Part shown: positions 11,001 through 25,600 of the stretch, in pieces
How the letters are laid out: the number at the start of each line of letters is the position of its first letter
How positions within the stretch are numbered: position 1 is the first letter of the stretch
NCBI GenBank assembly: GCA_907164885.2
Contig: OU015490.1
Location: 232,226,241-232,290,240, forward strand
DNA: 64,000 nucleotides
Direction of reading: 5' to 3'
Source of the DNA: Dolomedes plantarius
Lineage: Eukaryota; Arthropoda; Arachnida; Araneae; Dolomedidae
Translations under genes and position numbers: made by a program
The notes under the pieces: generated by a model
Told to the model about the DNA's origin: nothing
The model's input: only the letters and a program-made list of their open reading frames with translations
The model's database searches: none

Positions 11001-14000
11001 ATGCTATCAGCGTAGATACTCGTGCAATTTACATCTTTGCGCAAAATTGTATCATCAAGTAAAATCTGCCAAGAATCTAGTGGAAAAGACAGATTTTTGG
11101 CTATGCGAACATTTCCTGAAAGCTTGGTGATAATATTGCACGAGGGGGCTCTTACACTTTGTCGAACTTTTTGCTTATTCCATTTTGTGAGCCCATCTTT
11201 ACGAATGAAATATTCTTGGGGGGAATCGTCTTCATCACTGGAATCAGTTTCTTCTTCAGATGACGATTGATGGTCACTATGTTGTTCATTGTCAACTATT
11301 TCTTCAGATTCTTCAGCAAAAGACTCCTCATCCGTTGAAACTTCGGCCAATATAGCCCGTAAGCGCTTTGTCTCTTCCTCGAAACTCAAATATAACGACA
11401 TGACAGTAAATAAATCCTCTGTGGTGTTGCGACAAACCTATAACACCAGCACGCGTGCCGGGCCTGAGAGGCCCGAGGAACCAGTTTTCGACCGGAAGAG
11501 GGGTAAAAAAATATTTGAAATTCCAGAGTCTGAAAAAATGGGATTTAAGAGGCAGCTACACAGGGAATTGCTCATTTCTGAACAACAGGGGTGTTTTTAT
11601 GGTCATTCCATTTTGCGGTCGGGCCTTAGACGCCCGACGCGCGTTCTCGCGGGTTAAACCTCCCTTCTTTGAAGTTGTCGACAGTGGAAACTATTGTTCA
11701 GAAAGTTATGAAATTTTGTGTAGGGCATATTGGAGGGATGTGAATTCGCTTCAGCGAATAAAAATTAGTTCAAAATTTCACCACCAGAGTGCTTTTTTTG
11801 ATGAATTACACATTCACGTCTGGTTCTTTACTTAAGATTTCACAATTTTTTTTATCTATAGGTCACCCTAACACAATAACTCATACTCATTAAATTTTAT
11901 AATATTTAAAGTGATTGCAAAGTCGATCGAAAACTTGTTCGATAACTAATTTTCGGACAAAAGATTTGAAGGAAAGAAGAAGAAACAAATATGCAAATTA
12001 TTTTTTGTCGACGTAGAGCAGAAGCTGTTATAAAACCTAGAAACTTTCAAGGAGATTTTGTTTTCAGCGTGCTTGCTATTGATAATCAGAATGTTATCAT
12101 TACGATTAATAGATCGATCTCCCCAGACCTCAACCCATGCGACTTTTGGCATTGGGGGCATGTGAAACATCTAGTCAGTCTTGATAAACCAAGAACTATA
12201 CCTGATCTGACAGACAGCATTTCATGATATGTTTTCAGCATATCCCCTGACACACTGTGGTCAACTGCAGAACATTCTATTTTACGATTTCAAATGGTAG
12301 CTGAAAATGATGTCCGTCATGGTCGTCATGTTGAACATGTTTTGTTGTAATAATTTTTTTAACAATAGTAAATGTTGGCTAAATGTGTAATTCATCAAAA
12401 AACATCCTCTGGTTGTGAAATCTTGAACTATTTTTTTTTTATTCACTCAAAAAATTTCCATCCCTTCAATATGTCGTACACAAAATTTCATAACTTTCTA
12501 AACAATAGTTTCGACTGTAGACAAATCTAAAGTAGGGAAGTTATATTATGGACACCCTGTATATAGCAATCTAACAAATATTCATTAAAACAATCTCTGC
12601 AAAAAAGCTCATGAGTTGTAACTTCCTTCAGACTGCTGCGTACTAACCCTATAGGATTCGCTCACCTCAATGTTAACGTCTGAAGAAAATATGTCTACTA
12701 TATACAGCTACATAAATGCTGACAATCCAATAAAAATGGTATTTTTAGATACAGGTAAACCGCCTATAACACGGTAGATAGGTTCCTAGAAAATGCCGTG
12801 TTGTGTGAATCCGTGTTATATAAGACCCAGATACAGTTCAAAAAAGGGGGGTTACGTTCTGAAAACTTATTAAAAACAAACATTCTTTTAAAATTCCATA
12901 TAAGCAACTTAATTTTTGTTAAAAATATAAATGTATGTATAACACAAATCGAAAAATAAAATGTATTTTTATTTAATTCGACCTTAATTTAATGAATTTC
13001 TTTCTCATCACTGCTCAGTACAATCAAACGAGAACGCTTTTTCGATTGAACGATATCACCTTCACTTTCAGAACCTTTTTCTTCATTTAGATTTTTTGCA
13101 CTTTCTATTCTCTTTAAAAAATCTGTAATTTTGGTTTATTCCTTGGTTCTTACAAGGTCATTCTAGATTCACGGTATGCAGATAGAAAATTGTGCAGCTT
13201 CCTTTTGAATTTTCGGCTTCATTCACTGGAAGGATCTGCATTCAGGAAAAATGATTTCCGATTTCCAGCTAAGCTTAGGCCTTCTTGTAATTTTATAGTG
13301 TTATAAATGAATAAATTATAATTTTTTTATACATTTTCATGTAAAGCCACTATAGTTCATTATCAATATAATTTAGTTTTTAAATGTATTAAACAAATAT
13401 TATATTATCTTGTGCTATAGAAGTACAGTGTTGTACAAAGATAAAGGTATTCTATTAAATAGTGCAATTTTTTAAAAATCTTTAAAACTAAGTCGGCAAT
13501 CTTTTGATAAATTTTTATATAGTATATTTCCATAGGTTAACATTGAGGGGATTTTATCGAATAGGGTTAGTACACAACATCCTTAACAATTAGCTTGAAA
13601 ACTATGATATACTTGGCTTTAATTTGCCTCAACAATTTACAGAAGGAATAACATTTTAGGTTTGATAATGTTTTTCACTTTCCATGCTTATAGTTTTATT
13701 ACTCTCTAATGGCGGCTGGTGCACGCAAAATCCTTCATGGCTGCAAAGTCCTCCAAGTTCTGAAATTTATTTAGATTTTTTAAAATCAAATTTTTAAGCT
13801 ACTTTAGTAACTTTTTTTTTAATTTTTCATTTAAAATAATAATTTGAGGGTTATAAACTTTATATCACGAGAAATATCATAAAACGTTCTTTTAAATGAA
13901 ATCTTTTTTGAATCATTACTTCCATTTTCTTATATTTGGTGAATTTTTAAAGATTAATTTTTAGAATTGAATTTATTAAATGCTGGTCACGTGATTTCTT

Positions 14001-17000
14001 TTTCTGGTACTTTAAATTAATTTATCGTCACGTGCATAACAACGAAATAGACAAAATATATTTTTTTTCCTTGCTAATGCTGCAGACGATTCTACATTAT
14101 CCAAAAAAATATTAAAATGCAGTAAAAGATATGTTCCTCAAACTGTACCATATTAACTGTACTATATTCTTTAGTATGTTCTGTTAGATTTAATTTGAAT
14201 ATTTTCTTCTACACTATTTTGTCTATAAACATATCCGTTACGATTTTTTTATAAATATATTTTTTCGTTTTTTTACATCAATTGCATACATTGATCGTTG
14301 TATTTATTATAAACTAGCTGGGCTTCGCCCGGCTATGCTCGGGCTTCGGCCAGCTACGCTCAGACCATCCGTCTACCAGACAGACGGCTTTGAATTGAGT
14401 GAGAGAGAGAATTTTTATAAGAGGCACTATTAATTTACAGTCTCCTCCAACCCTAAAAAAGAAAAAATTGTTATTCGTATAAACACCCACCACCACCTTG
14501 TATGATATGAGCATACCTGCATTAGAAAAAGAAAAAATTCCATGTGCCAGGCTGGAATTGAATTCTTACAGAACAGCATTAACCTCTTGAGACTCGAGCA
14601 AAATAAAATTTAAATATGTTTTCATAATTAAAATTATTTAGTATGTAAATTAAATTTCCTAGAAACCCAATGATGAAATAAAAAAGTTATTATAAAACCT
14701 TATTTAGCATGTAAGTTAAATTTTCAAATTCAAATCAACAGCTAAAAAATTGAAATCAAAAGCTAAATTAGTTTATTGAAGCAATACAAATAATAAAATA
14801 TCAAAAATAGTAATCAATGAAAAGAATTATACACACTTAAAATTATTTAGTATGTAAGTTAAATTTCCTACAAACCCAATGCTGAAATAAAAAGTTATTA
14901 GCATGTAATTTAAATTTCCAAATTCAAATCAAAAGCTAAAATTCAAATCAACAGCTAAATTCCAGCTATGAAATGGCGAACTTCTAGAAAGGAAATGCAC
15001 GTTTGAAAATATCTGCAAATAGGCAGCATTAATCGAACACATAAATCGAATCACTTGACACTCGAATTACAATTCACTTGGATTTAATTTTTTTTTCACT
15101 TTTAATTGCCAAAAAATCAGTACATCTTCAAATGATCTATTTATGATTAAAAAGTTTGAATAAAAAGTATAAAAAATTAAAGGAAAATAATAAAAAATTA
15201 GACACGGTGACACATTTCATTTCAGTGATTCATTTTTTAGTGAGAATCATGCTGTGAAAGAATCACCCTTTGTTTACATCGTCCAAGTGAGATGGTGCTT
15301 CATTAGAATCCAAATAACTCTAAAACTATTGAATTAACAGAATAAGTGTAAGCAGAAAAAATTATCAGTTTTTAAAGATCTCTCCAAATATGTAACATTT
15401 ATGTACTTTCACGAAAAGAAAAATACATCGAATTCGAAATTCTCAAATATGGCCGAAATTGAGGCGGTACACCCGGAGGAGTGTGACCGACAGACAGATC
15501 CGAACCTTGCTTTATTAATATAGATATATTTATACATAATTTTGGCATACATTGACCGTTGTATTTAATTGGAATGTACTCCGAATCCAAGTGCAGATTT
15601 TCAGCTAGTCATGTATAACCATATTCACTCAAACACACAAAGTTAGAGAATCAGGGAAAAATTTGTATATGAAACTCATTTTCATAGAAATATGTGAAGC
15701 TGTTAATAGAAGGCGAAGTTAGAAAAGAGAAGAAAACAAAAAATAAAATTTAAGTCCTTGACATTGAATAGTGTATAACACAAACAGCAGTAAAGAAGTA
15801 AAAAAAAAACATGGAAAACACTTTTCGAAAGTACAAATCAAAGTCATCAATTCATAAGTTGTAGGTAAAAGATGGCTAAGTATGGTAACTTGAGTAAACA
15901 ACATTTTTAAAAATGCAGATTAGTTTTATAGAATTATCACCCACATGTAAACAAGAAGCGTTTCTGACAACGAAGGTAAAGAGGGCAGGTCTAGAGATTA
16001 GCGAGACACGAGGAGATATTTATTTAATTGAAGAATTGGCCTATGAGTTTATTATAACCCTTTATAACATAAACCGGTTGGTAGCATATCTGTTTAGATG
16101 TTTGAGACCCGTGTTCAAATTTCAGTCTTGGTAGTCAAGTTGCTACAATCAAGTGTGATTTTTTAAACGACAAATTATGGGGGAGGAAGCTCCCGAGTAA
16201 ACATATGGCAGAATGACATCAGAAAAAAAACGAAATATTTAACTAAAGAATAATGACACATTAGGATTAAATTTAAGACAAAATGTCACCAGTAAAGAAA
16301 ATCAGCTTGATTATTTGAAGGAACAAAATTCGAGGGGAAATGGGTAAAAACAATATTGTTTTCCCAAATTAAATATATATATATATCTATATAATATTGC
16401 TTTTAAAGCAAGTTCTAAAAACAAATATTTCGAGTTAAAACCAGAAAAATTATCTGGGAAACTTTGATAAATTCCCTAAATACTAATTTTTCTTAATGTC
16501 GTTAGGATAGATGTATTATTAAAATCCTAATCCCAAATCTGAATACGAGGATTCTAATTATGTTCTTTGCTTGGGCTATTCCTAGCTGGTGAGCTGCATT
16601 TGGCCTTTTGAGATTCAAGACCGCACTTCGTATTTCCATTGTGATCATAAATTTATTTATTCTCTTCGAGCTGATAGTAAATGGTTTTTGTTAAAACTTC
16701 GTTTCATTTTTACCTTGAAATCCTGATATTTCAGATCACTTTAGGCAGTACTAAAAATAGTTAACCCAGATTCCATGCTGTTTAAACAATATTTAAGTAT
16801 AGGGTAGGTGTCCGAAATATAGCCTACTCTAACTTTTTTTTCGACATTTCATAAACCTTTTAGTTTCTGATTAGGCTGGAAACTCAAAGGACATCCCTAA
16901 GAACTATTTCCTTTGTTTTTCTGAGATCAACCAGCTCCAATACCAGTGCCAGTATAAGTTGTGTAGCTAAATTGGAAAAACTGAAATCTCTAGTGAACTG

Positions 17001-18152
17001 CAGAGCGGTTCCTTATATCGCCTACTCCTGTTCCTCTTACCGCCTACCAGGCGAAATTAGGAGCACCTGTTAAAATGCGTTGCAAGCAAAGTCTCTCTTT
17101 AATGCACTTTCAAATGGTATAAGCAAAATTAGAATGTTGATGCACCTACTTGGTCACTCACTGAATTCTGATTTTTGGAGCCAAAGTTTACGAAGACAAC
17201 AGCCAAAACAACATCAGACGCGATATAGTTTCTGTTGTCAGTGATAAGAGCGTTGTCGCTATCGGTTCTGGTAGTACAAACCCAGAACTAAGAAGTTACT
17301 GAATTTTCTCATACATAGCGCGAATCATACTTTAGAAACACCGGAAGGCGATATTAGGCACAGGGGCGATATTTGGGACACCCACCCTATACATCTAAAT
17401 AACCACATGCATTCAGTCACAGCAAGCCTGTGCATTCCCCCTATTCATTAAGCTAAAATATATCCCAATGTACGCTAAAATTTGAGGAAATCGGCTTGTT
17501 TCGACAACCATTATACACGATGTTTCAGAAAATTTGACATCATTTCACGACCTAATGACTTCAAAAATGCTCGTTCGAATTTCCTAACATTTGGATATCA
17601 TGTGTGAAAACACGTCAAATTTTTATATCGATATTTTATATAAGAATCTTTTTATTTCATTTTTGTAATTCGCTGTCACGTTCAACAGACCTGACGCCTT
17701 GCTATTTTAACCTCTAGGGGTATATTAAAGGCGTGGTTTGTGCATCCCCGCTTTCTTCTGACGTAGAGGAATTCAAGCAGAGAAGCAGTTCTACTTTGGT
17801 AAATGTTACAAATGATATGCTACAGCGTGTTGTATCTCAAATGATGTGAAATTTTCTGAAACACCCTGTATTTTATATTGAATGTTACAACTCTTTATTG
17901 GGAAATTAATTTTTTCACGTTTCTTTACCTGGGTTATAGTAGTCATAAACTTTGATCACACTCGACTGAGTGTTTCCTACATGAAATTCTCTATAGACTC
18001 GAAATGAGAAGCAATAAACTTTGTTGAAAGGAACCTGTTTAAATAAAATGGACATTTCATGTATAGTTTTGTTAAAGTAACGAAAATCGCAAAAAGAATA
18101 TAAATAAAAGTATTGCATAAGTTCAAGGCTACAAAATACACAAATATATTAT

Positions 18153-18244
<92 letters not shown>

Positions 18245-18911
18245 GTACACAGGGGTTATCCTAAATAATGGAAGCACTTTGGAGAACAGTTATTACGCGC
18301 CTAATGGGGTGTTAGAGCATCTACACAATTTCACAATTCTTCATGGTGCATTCACATTGGACAGAGTTCTCTCCCCGACTCTCCTGTCAACATTAGTCAC
18401 GGTAACATTAGACACGGTATTTAGAACCACCCCCTTTCCAATGAACACGTGTCTTCCAGATATTCCCCCATTTAGAACCCCCCCATTCAAGCCGCCAAAG
18501 TCTTCGTGTTTCTTGATCTAGTGGCCCCCGCCCCCACTGTCGCCATTTGACCCCCGGGACCTCGAGTTCGCCTTTGATGCGATGCATATGGACCGCTAGA
18601 GGAGGAGATCAGCGCAGATGCAGAGTACAGAAAGAACATTAATCACTGGCAGAGGCAGAGAGCGCTGTGCCAGTCTGTATGCGCTATCAGGAAGAAATAG
18701 CGCTCTGGAGACTGGCTATTAGGGATAAATGTCAGTTCTTTGAGAAACTCCGGAAGAGGATAACGGAATCGTATTCTGTTTTCCAACACAGACCGCAGTG
18801 ACTCGATGATGTTTAAGTTCGGTGATTCTTCAGGATAGGGAAGGTGTCCGACCTCATCATTATGTTTCTCAAACCGTGATTCAACAGCTCTAGCTCTGTG
18901 GAAAAGGAGCG

Positions 18912-18991
<80 letters not shown>

Positions 18992-21900
18992 TTTTATTTT
19001 TTGGATGTACCTAGTATGAAGTTACAGTCATAGCATGGCGCAAAATTTCCTCTTCTGACATTTCTTTGAAGTTTTATTCTGGGATCAAATCTGTGCCTCT
19101 AGACTGGTACTCTCACTTAAACAAAACAAATAAATATCCTTTCTTCGGTCGAAATTAATGAATTTTTTTCGCAATATCTTCGCATATATAGAAACCAGCC
19201 TTGGGAAACCGTCTATAATTCCCACTTAGAGATATGATTTTGCTGCATATATGTGAAAAAAAGAAAATGAAAATGTGGAACTGAAGATTCACCAGAACCT
19301 ACTCGGTGCAACTTTTTTCAATGGTATTTCACATTTTCCATACCGATACAACTGACTTAACTTCGTCATTTTCAAATTACCGAGGCACTTAGACTCTTTT
19401 TGGTCACGTATCACTGTGTTTCTTTACTTCAAAGAGTATGTATTTATATTGTTTTTTTTTGCACTTCCAGAAGGTAGGCTATACATTTCATAAATAATAA
19501 TTAAGTACTTTATTAGCATGGTTGAAATGTGTTTATAATACTTTTTTCGCTAAAAAAATTAATAAAACATAATTGGTATGTGAAGAGGGAAATTTTGAAA
19601 CAAAAATAATCTTAGAATATTTACTGTACTGAGTCGAGTTACAACTAAAATAAACTGCATACTTTTGGTACAAATACTTTGATTAAATATGATTTTGGCG
19701 GTGTAAAAAAGCACCGTTAACTTTTAGGAAATCAAACATCAACATTTATAAATTATTCAAATTTAAAACATAAAAATGAAAATCTTCGGACACCAATTAA
19801 CGTTTAAAAGTTGATGAAACTTACCTGGTTTAAGTAGAAAACAATGCCTCTCTTTGATTTTTCATACTGTTCTATTAAATGTTTCGGATCCTTTTCAAGC
19901 TAAAGAGCACACAAAAATTTATTTAAAACATCTTATTATGAAGGAAAAACAAAACTAAACTAAAAGATGACTGATAAGTATTTTGTTACCCACAATGTTG
20001 CAAATTTTCGAGAATTGTTTACTAAGAAAGTGCACTATGGTAATAGAATTCATTATAAAAAGAAAATATTTGTTTGAAATCTAGAAAAAAACTGAATTTT
20101 GTACATTTCTGAAAAATTCCAGAAGCTATTCTAACGTTTTCGTGATCTTTTATTCTCTCGGGCCCCAGGCATATGTTTACTACGTTACGCGGGGCCCAAC
20201 TTAGTAGCCTATACCTACTAATATAATAACGTAAGAAATAAAACTCAAACCTAAATGTATTCAAACGTTTATTTAAAATTCAGTGTGATTTTTTTATGTT
20301 GAGACAAACTTTTGACTGTTTTAGACAAATCAAGTTTATACTTGCTACATACTACTCTCAATACGCCATATAACAAAAAGGATGACCAGACTCCAAAGAA
20401 ACACGCAGCCATCATTAATCCTGGTTAATATTTATTCATTATCCTATCATCCGTGGTTACAACAAAGAATATGCTGATTACTGATAGAAATTACACAAGA
20501 CAAAAGCAATGTTGAAAATACATAAAAACATGGGCGACTAACGCCCTCTACACTTGAAAAACACAACTAAATTCCGTCACGCGTCATCAATTTTATGAAT
20601 CAGTAATCTCATTTCCATAAGCGCTCCACGCACATTTCGTTTACGAATAGGGTGATTCACAAAGAAACGTTGACGCGAACAACGTGGGCAGCAGAGGGTA
20701 CATTTTTGTATTTTTCAGACACTATTTTCCAAAATTATGTTTACAAAAGAACCTGCCTAATAATGAGTGTGTGTGTTTCAGGCCGCTCATAAAAGCAAGA
20801 TGGGCCGCAGTCATAGGCGTCGGTGGGGGGGGGGGGTGATGTGGGGTGGAAATCGTAGAAAACTTTTTAAGAAAGTTGACTTTCTCCCGCTTTTTCAAAA
20901 TGTGAAACTGAAGATTACGATTATGTCTTTACCCTTAACATAGATTTTAACAGTTATAGAGATGGCTAACTTCTACCCTAACTAGGATATATGTATATCG
21001 AAGTTACCCTCTAATGAAGTAGAAACGACACTTAATAGATATAAAACAAAGTTTATTCTTCGCTTGACACATATGACTTGCGGTTCAAAACAATACTGCA
21101 TAGATACTGGTACAAAATGCATAAACACTATGCAAGGAAATATATTTCAAAATAATCACAAATATCAATAAAAGTGAAACCAGCGATGTTGCATGGCAAT
21201 CTACTCCTAAGACCACAATAATCTCCTTATGCCGGATTGGCAACGATAACTCGCATAAACAACTCCAAACAAACAAGACTGTCTGCGTAACCTGGCTACG
21301 CGGTATTTATAGTAACCGTCTATGCTGAATTTAGCATAAGTTTGTACTTCTTTGGATTTATGTAAATATAATGATCGATTATTGTTAATCGGTCATTAGA
21401 TAGACCTTACAAAGTGATATGATCCATACCAAAAATTCGATGCTATTTTGTTTCTCATTTTATTTATATTATATTTATTTTTTTTCATTGTATAACTTTT
21501 GAATACTACTCAAACATCAATTCTTTTGTTTTTCAATATTAAAAAAATCATATTTCATATTTTAAGGACCGTCCGGCTGTCAATGCGCCGGGGAGGACTT
21601 AACTGAATCCAATTTCCCCCCCCCCCCCGAAAAAAAATCTAGAAGCATGCTACGCCTATGACCGCAGTTGGAGTACCCTTGAATTTGACAATAGCTGAAT
21701 TTGACATAAGGTGAATCGAATCTATTTTAGATCCATACAGAATACGTTATACAACAAATAATCTGTGAATTAAGTTGTACGCTAATACTGGAATATAGTA
21801 AGAAAAAAATTGCTAGTGTGAGTGGTAAAGACAGTTTTATGTTCTACACCTCTGAAATTAAATGTTAAAATAAGGAAAAGAAAACAAAATTCCAGTCAAA

Positions 21901-22576
21901 CTTTCTAGTATTTCGGAAAATAAATGTATATATTTTAAAATACATTCTGTAAGCTAAAAGTTTGATAAAATGGAGAATTGTTTCCCGCGTTTTATTTTGC
22001 GTTTAATAAAAATCGAGTAACATTTATAAGTACAAAATACAGAATTGTTAACAGTACGGTTATTGTTTTACAACTTTAAGACTTAAATATACCCTAATTA
22101 TATCAGGTCACCCCATAAATCATGCAGTATTTTGGATTAGGCTAAAATGAATGACGCAATATTACGTCACAGTGGCAGATGCGTATGAGGGGCGTTTACT
22201 GCTGTAGTTCTATTGTTTACTAAAGGCTCGGCCACACATTAATCTTTAGCCTACGAGGCCCATTTTTCTGATTCCCACTTCAGAAGGGGAATTTCCATAC
22301 CTTCTTTGTAAGAACGGCCATTTAACCCTTTGAGGGGCGCCGTTTGCACAGTGCAAACGCTTAAATCTCGTCCTTCTTTCACTTTCATTCAATGTATTCC
22401 AGTTAAATGAGCTGAAAAACCGCTAGTGCTGCCATCTGTTATCAGTTTAAAGAAGTAAAATGACTTTAAAACCTCTAATTGGAAAAATTTTCAAGATTTG
22501 TTAGGTTAAAAATATCGAGAAAAAAATGTGCACCGTGCAAACAGTGCAGTTTGTTGCCCCTGAAAGGGTTAAGGGG

Positions 22577-22612
<36 letters not shown>

Positions 22613-25600
22613 CCAGTCGTATTCTTGGGATTCATGCAATCCCACCCCGTAAGGAATAGGTTAAGATGTCTCACGCTGCGGGAAGCGATCTCTTCCCGCA
22701 GCGGGCGAACGGTCTACCTGTAATACGCTATATGCATCATCTCTATCGGACAGAACGCGGTCTACAGTCTCCTGCCGGCATCTGTCAAGACGACAAGCGA
22801 TCCGGTAGTACATTTTAGTGTCGGTGTAAGACTCGAGCTTTTTGCTCTGGGAGTTTCGCCAAATACCCAAATCGGCATCAGCAGTAAACAAACTGCGCAC
22901 GATTTAATGTTTGACAGCTCCAGACATTCCTATCACACGAGAAACGCTCCCAAAACTGAGATTGTTTGAATGGGAAGTTATGGCACAGCCTCCTTATTCT
23001 CCGGATCTGGAACCTTGAGACTGCCATCTTTTTCGGAGTCTCCAAAATGATATTAACGGGAAACGGAAAAAAAATTACTAACACTTTTTACAGAACACGA
23101 TGCCGAGGAGAGAATTCTGCAGTTTGAAACCTCAAGATTTTTATCGTCAGGGAATCAACAATTTAAGATTAAGATGAAAAGAAGTAGTTAATAATAATGG
23201 TAAATATATTTCAGTTTAAAATTAAACAGTAGATTTTTTTTTCCATTTCAAAAATACCTCTAAAAAACCGCAATATTTATGGAATGACCTAATATATTAG
23301 ACTAGCTGAATACCCGTGCTTCGCTACAGAGAACACTCAAATTAAATACAACGGTCAATGTATGCAATTAATGTAAAACAAAAAACAAAAAAAATATATT
23401 TATAATAACTACAACGGTCAGTGTATGCAATTAATGTAAAAAAACAAAAAGAAATATATTTATAGTAAATACAACAGTCAATGTATGCAGTTAATGCCAA
23501 AAAAATATATTTATAAAACATCGCAACGGATACTTTTATAGACAAAATAAGGTAGGAGAAAGAATTCTTATTAAATCTAATAGAACATACTAAAGAATAC
23601 AGTACAGTTAATATTGTACAGTTTGAAGAACATTTCTTTTAGTGTATTTTAATATTTTTGTTGTATAATGTCCGCATTAGAAAAAAAAATATATTTTTTC
23701 GTCAATTTATTTCGTTGTTATGCACGTGACGCAAAATTAGTTTGAAGTATCACAAAAAGAAAAGAAACCACGTGATCAGCCTTTAATAAATTAGATTATA
23801 AAAATTTGTCTTTAAAAATTCACCAAAAATCAGAAAATAGAGGTAAAGATTCGAAAAAGAAATCATTTTTAAGGAATTTTTATAATCTTTCTCGTGGTAT
23901 AAATTTTATAACCCTCGAATTATGATTTTTAAATGCAAACTTTAAAGAATTTTACAAACAGATTAAAAATTTAATTTTAAAAAATCTAAGAATAATTTTT
24001 TCAAGAATCTTTCTTAGTGCACCCCTACACAATAAGAAGAATCACCATGTAAAATTTCAACCCTTTAGGTCCAGCGGTTTGGTCTGTGCGCTATCTGTCA
24101 GTCAGTCAGTTACGGAACTGCTTTCTATATATAGATTAATCATATTAATAAAATTTCAGGTAACATTAAAAATCACATTATAGTAAGATTGTTAATGTAG
24201 TTTCCTATTTTGTATTCTGCGTCACGATAGACGAGAAGCATGTAAAAATACTGCAATTGTTTATTATTGCAATACTACGGTTGTTCAATGCTAATAACAT
24301 TGTACCTTTTCAAGATCCTTCTCATCAGGCTTGAAACCTGAAAATAGTCCGACATCAGCAATAGCCATTTCTGTACTTCGATCACCCAAGTACCTGAAAA
24401 AGAAGAAATGTAAGAAAAATGATTTCTTTTATCCAATAATTTCGTAATCGAGTGTCCAACCAAGAAAATTTCGACTATTTTATAAGATGCTTTCTCATCT
24501 TTCATTAAGCATGTTGAATGATTAGACCTAATTTCTATAGCCAATTTACTGTGATTGTAGAGCATGATATGTGCAAATGTCTCAAAACATCTAAATATAG
24601 GTAGGATACATGCACGAATAATTGATTCGTAAAAGCTGCAGTAGGTCCGATTCATTTAATGTCTCAAAACCGTTCATGTAGATACGCTGTTTTTCTCAAT
24701 AGCAGTCATGGTATTGAGCTGCAAAAGTGTAAATCCATTCTATTCTCACCCACATCAGCACATACCCACACCAGGACTCTCAAAACATCAAATACATAGG
24801 TAGAATACACGAAGGAATAATTTATTAGTAGTAATCGCTGTAGTAGGCTAGATTCGTGTCAGCTCTCAATGCCTTGCGTGTAGACACGGAATTTTTCTGA
24901 ACGCAATCGAGGACTTTGAGCAGTCAAAAGTAGTTGCATTCAGTACAAACTGTTATCACCCACATAAGTATGCATCTACTCACTTCGGTTTATAGTGATA
25001 CTAGCTGAAAACCCGTACTTCGCTACGAAGTACATTCAAATTGAATACAACGGTCAATGTATGTAATTAATGCCAAAAATGTGTAAAAATATATTTAAAA
25101 TAAATACAACGATCAATGTATGCAACTGATGTAAAAAAAAAACGAAAAAATATATTTATAAAAAAATCGTAACGGATATTTTAATAGCAAAATAATGTAG
25201 AAGAAAATATTCAAATTAAATCTAATAGAACATACTAAAGAATATAGTACAGTTAATATACTAGAGTTTGAGAAACATATCTTTTACTGCATTTTAATAT
25301 ATATTTTGACAATTTCCAAACGTCTGCCACATTAGCAGGAAAAAAATTGTCTATTTCGTTGTTATGCACGGAACGATAAATTAATTTAAAGTCCGAAAAA
25401 AAGAAATCACGTGATCAGCATTTAATAAATGAAATTCTAAAAATTAATCTTTAAAATTTCACCAAAAATCAGAAAATGGAGGTAAAGATTCGAAAATGAT
25501 TTCATTTTAAAGGATTTTATGATCTTTCTCATGATATAAATTCTATAACCCTCAAATTATTATTTTAAATGCAAACTTAACAAAAGTTACTAAAACAGAT

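Larger units (their letters stand above)
10655..12559 (+). mobile_element. Mariner-like element with about 220-bp TIRs, interrupted by piggyBac
   Basis: Begins CAGGGTGTTCATAAT and ends ATTATGGACACCCTG, with TA on both sides. The right end (about 12345-12559) is the inverted repeat of the left end once a 981-base piggyBac insertion at 10673-11653 is removed. The remaining interior holds only the C-terminal part of a transposase. The copy is deleted and inactive. It lies in the intron between exons 14 and 15. Confidence 0.85.
22103..23292 (+). mobile_element. Mariner element (irritans-like), degraded
   Basis: Ends TCAGGTCACCCCATAAATCA and, on the complement, TTAGGTCATTCCATAAATAT, with TA borders as in mariner. 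The right half keeps a transposase tail. The left half carries a nested TTAA-flanked MITE (22326-22568) and a TA tract. It lies in the intron between exons 12 and 13, directly beside a CTAG-type repeat. Confidence 0.8.

Noticed and set aside
23340..23515. Tandem units considered as a CRISPR array
   Set aside because: Units are contiguous with no unique spacers and belong to a dispersed eukaryotic repeat.
24275..24655. 126-codon minus-strand frame over exon 12
   Set aside because: Wrong frame for the exon; the C3 frame is fixed by both splice phases.
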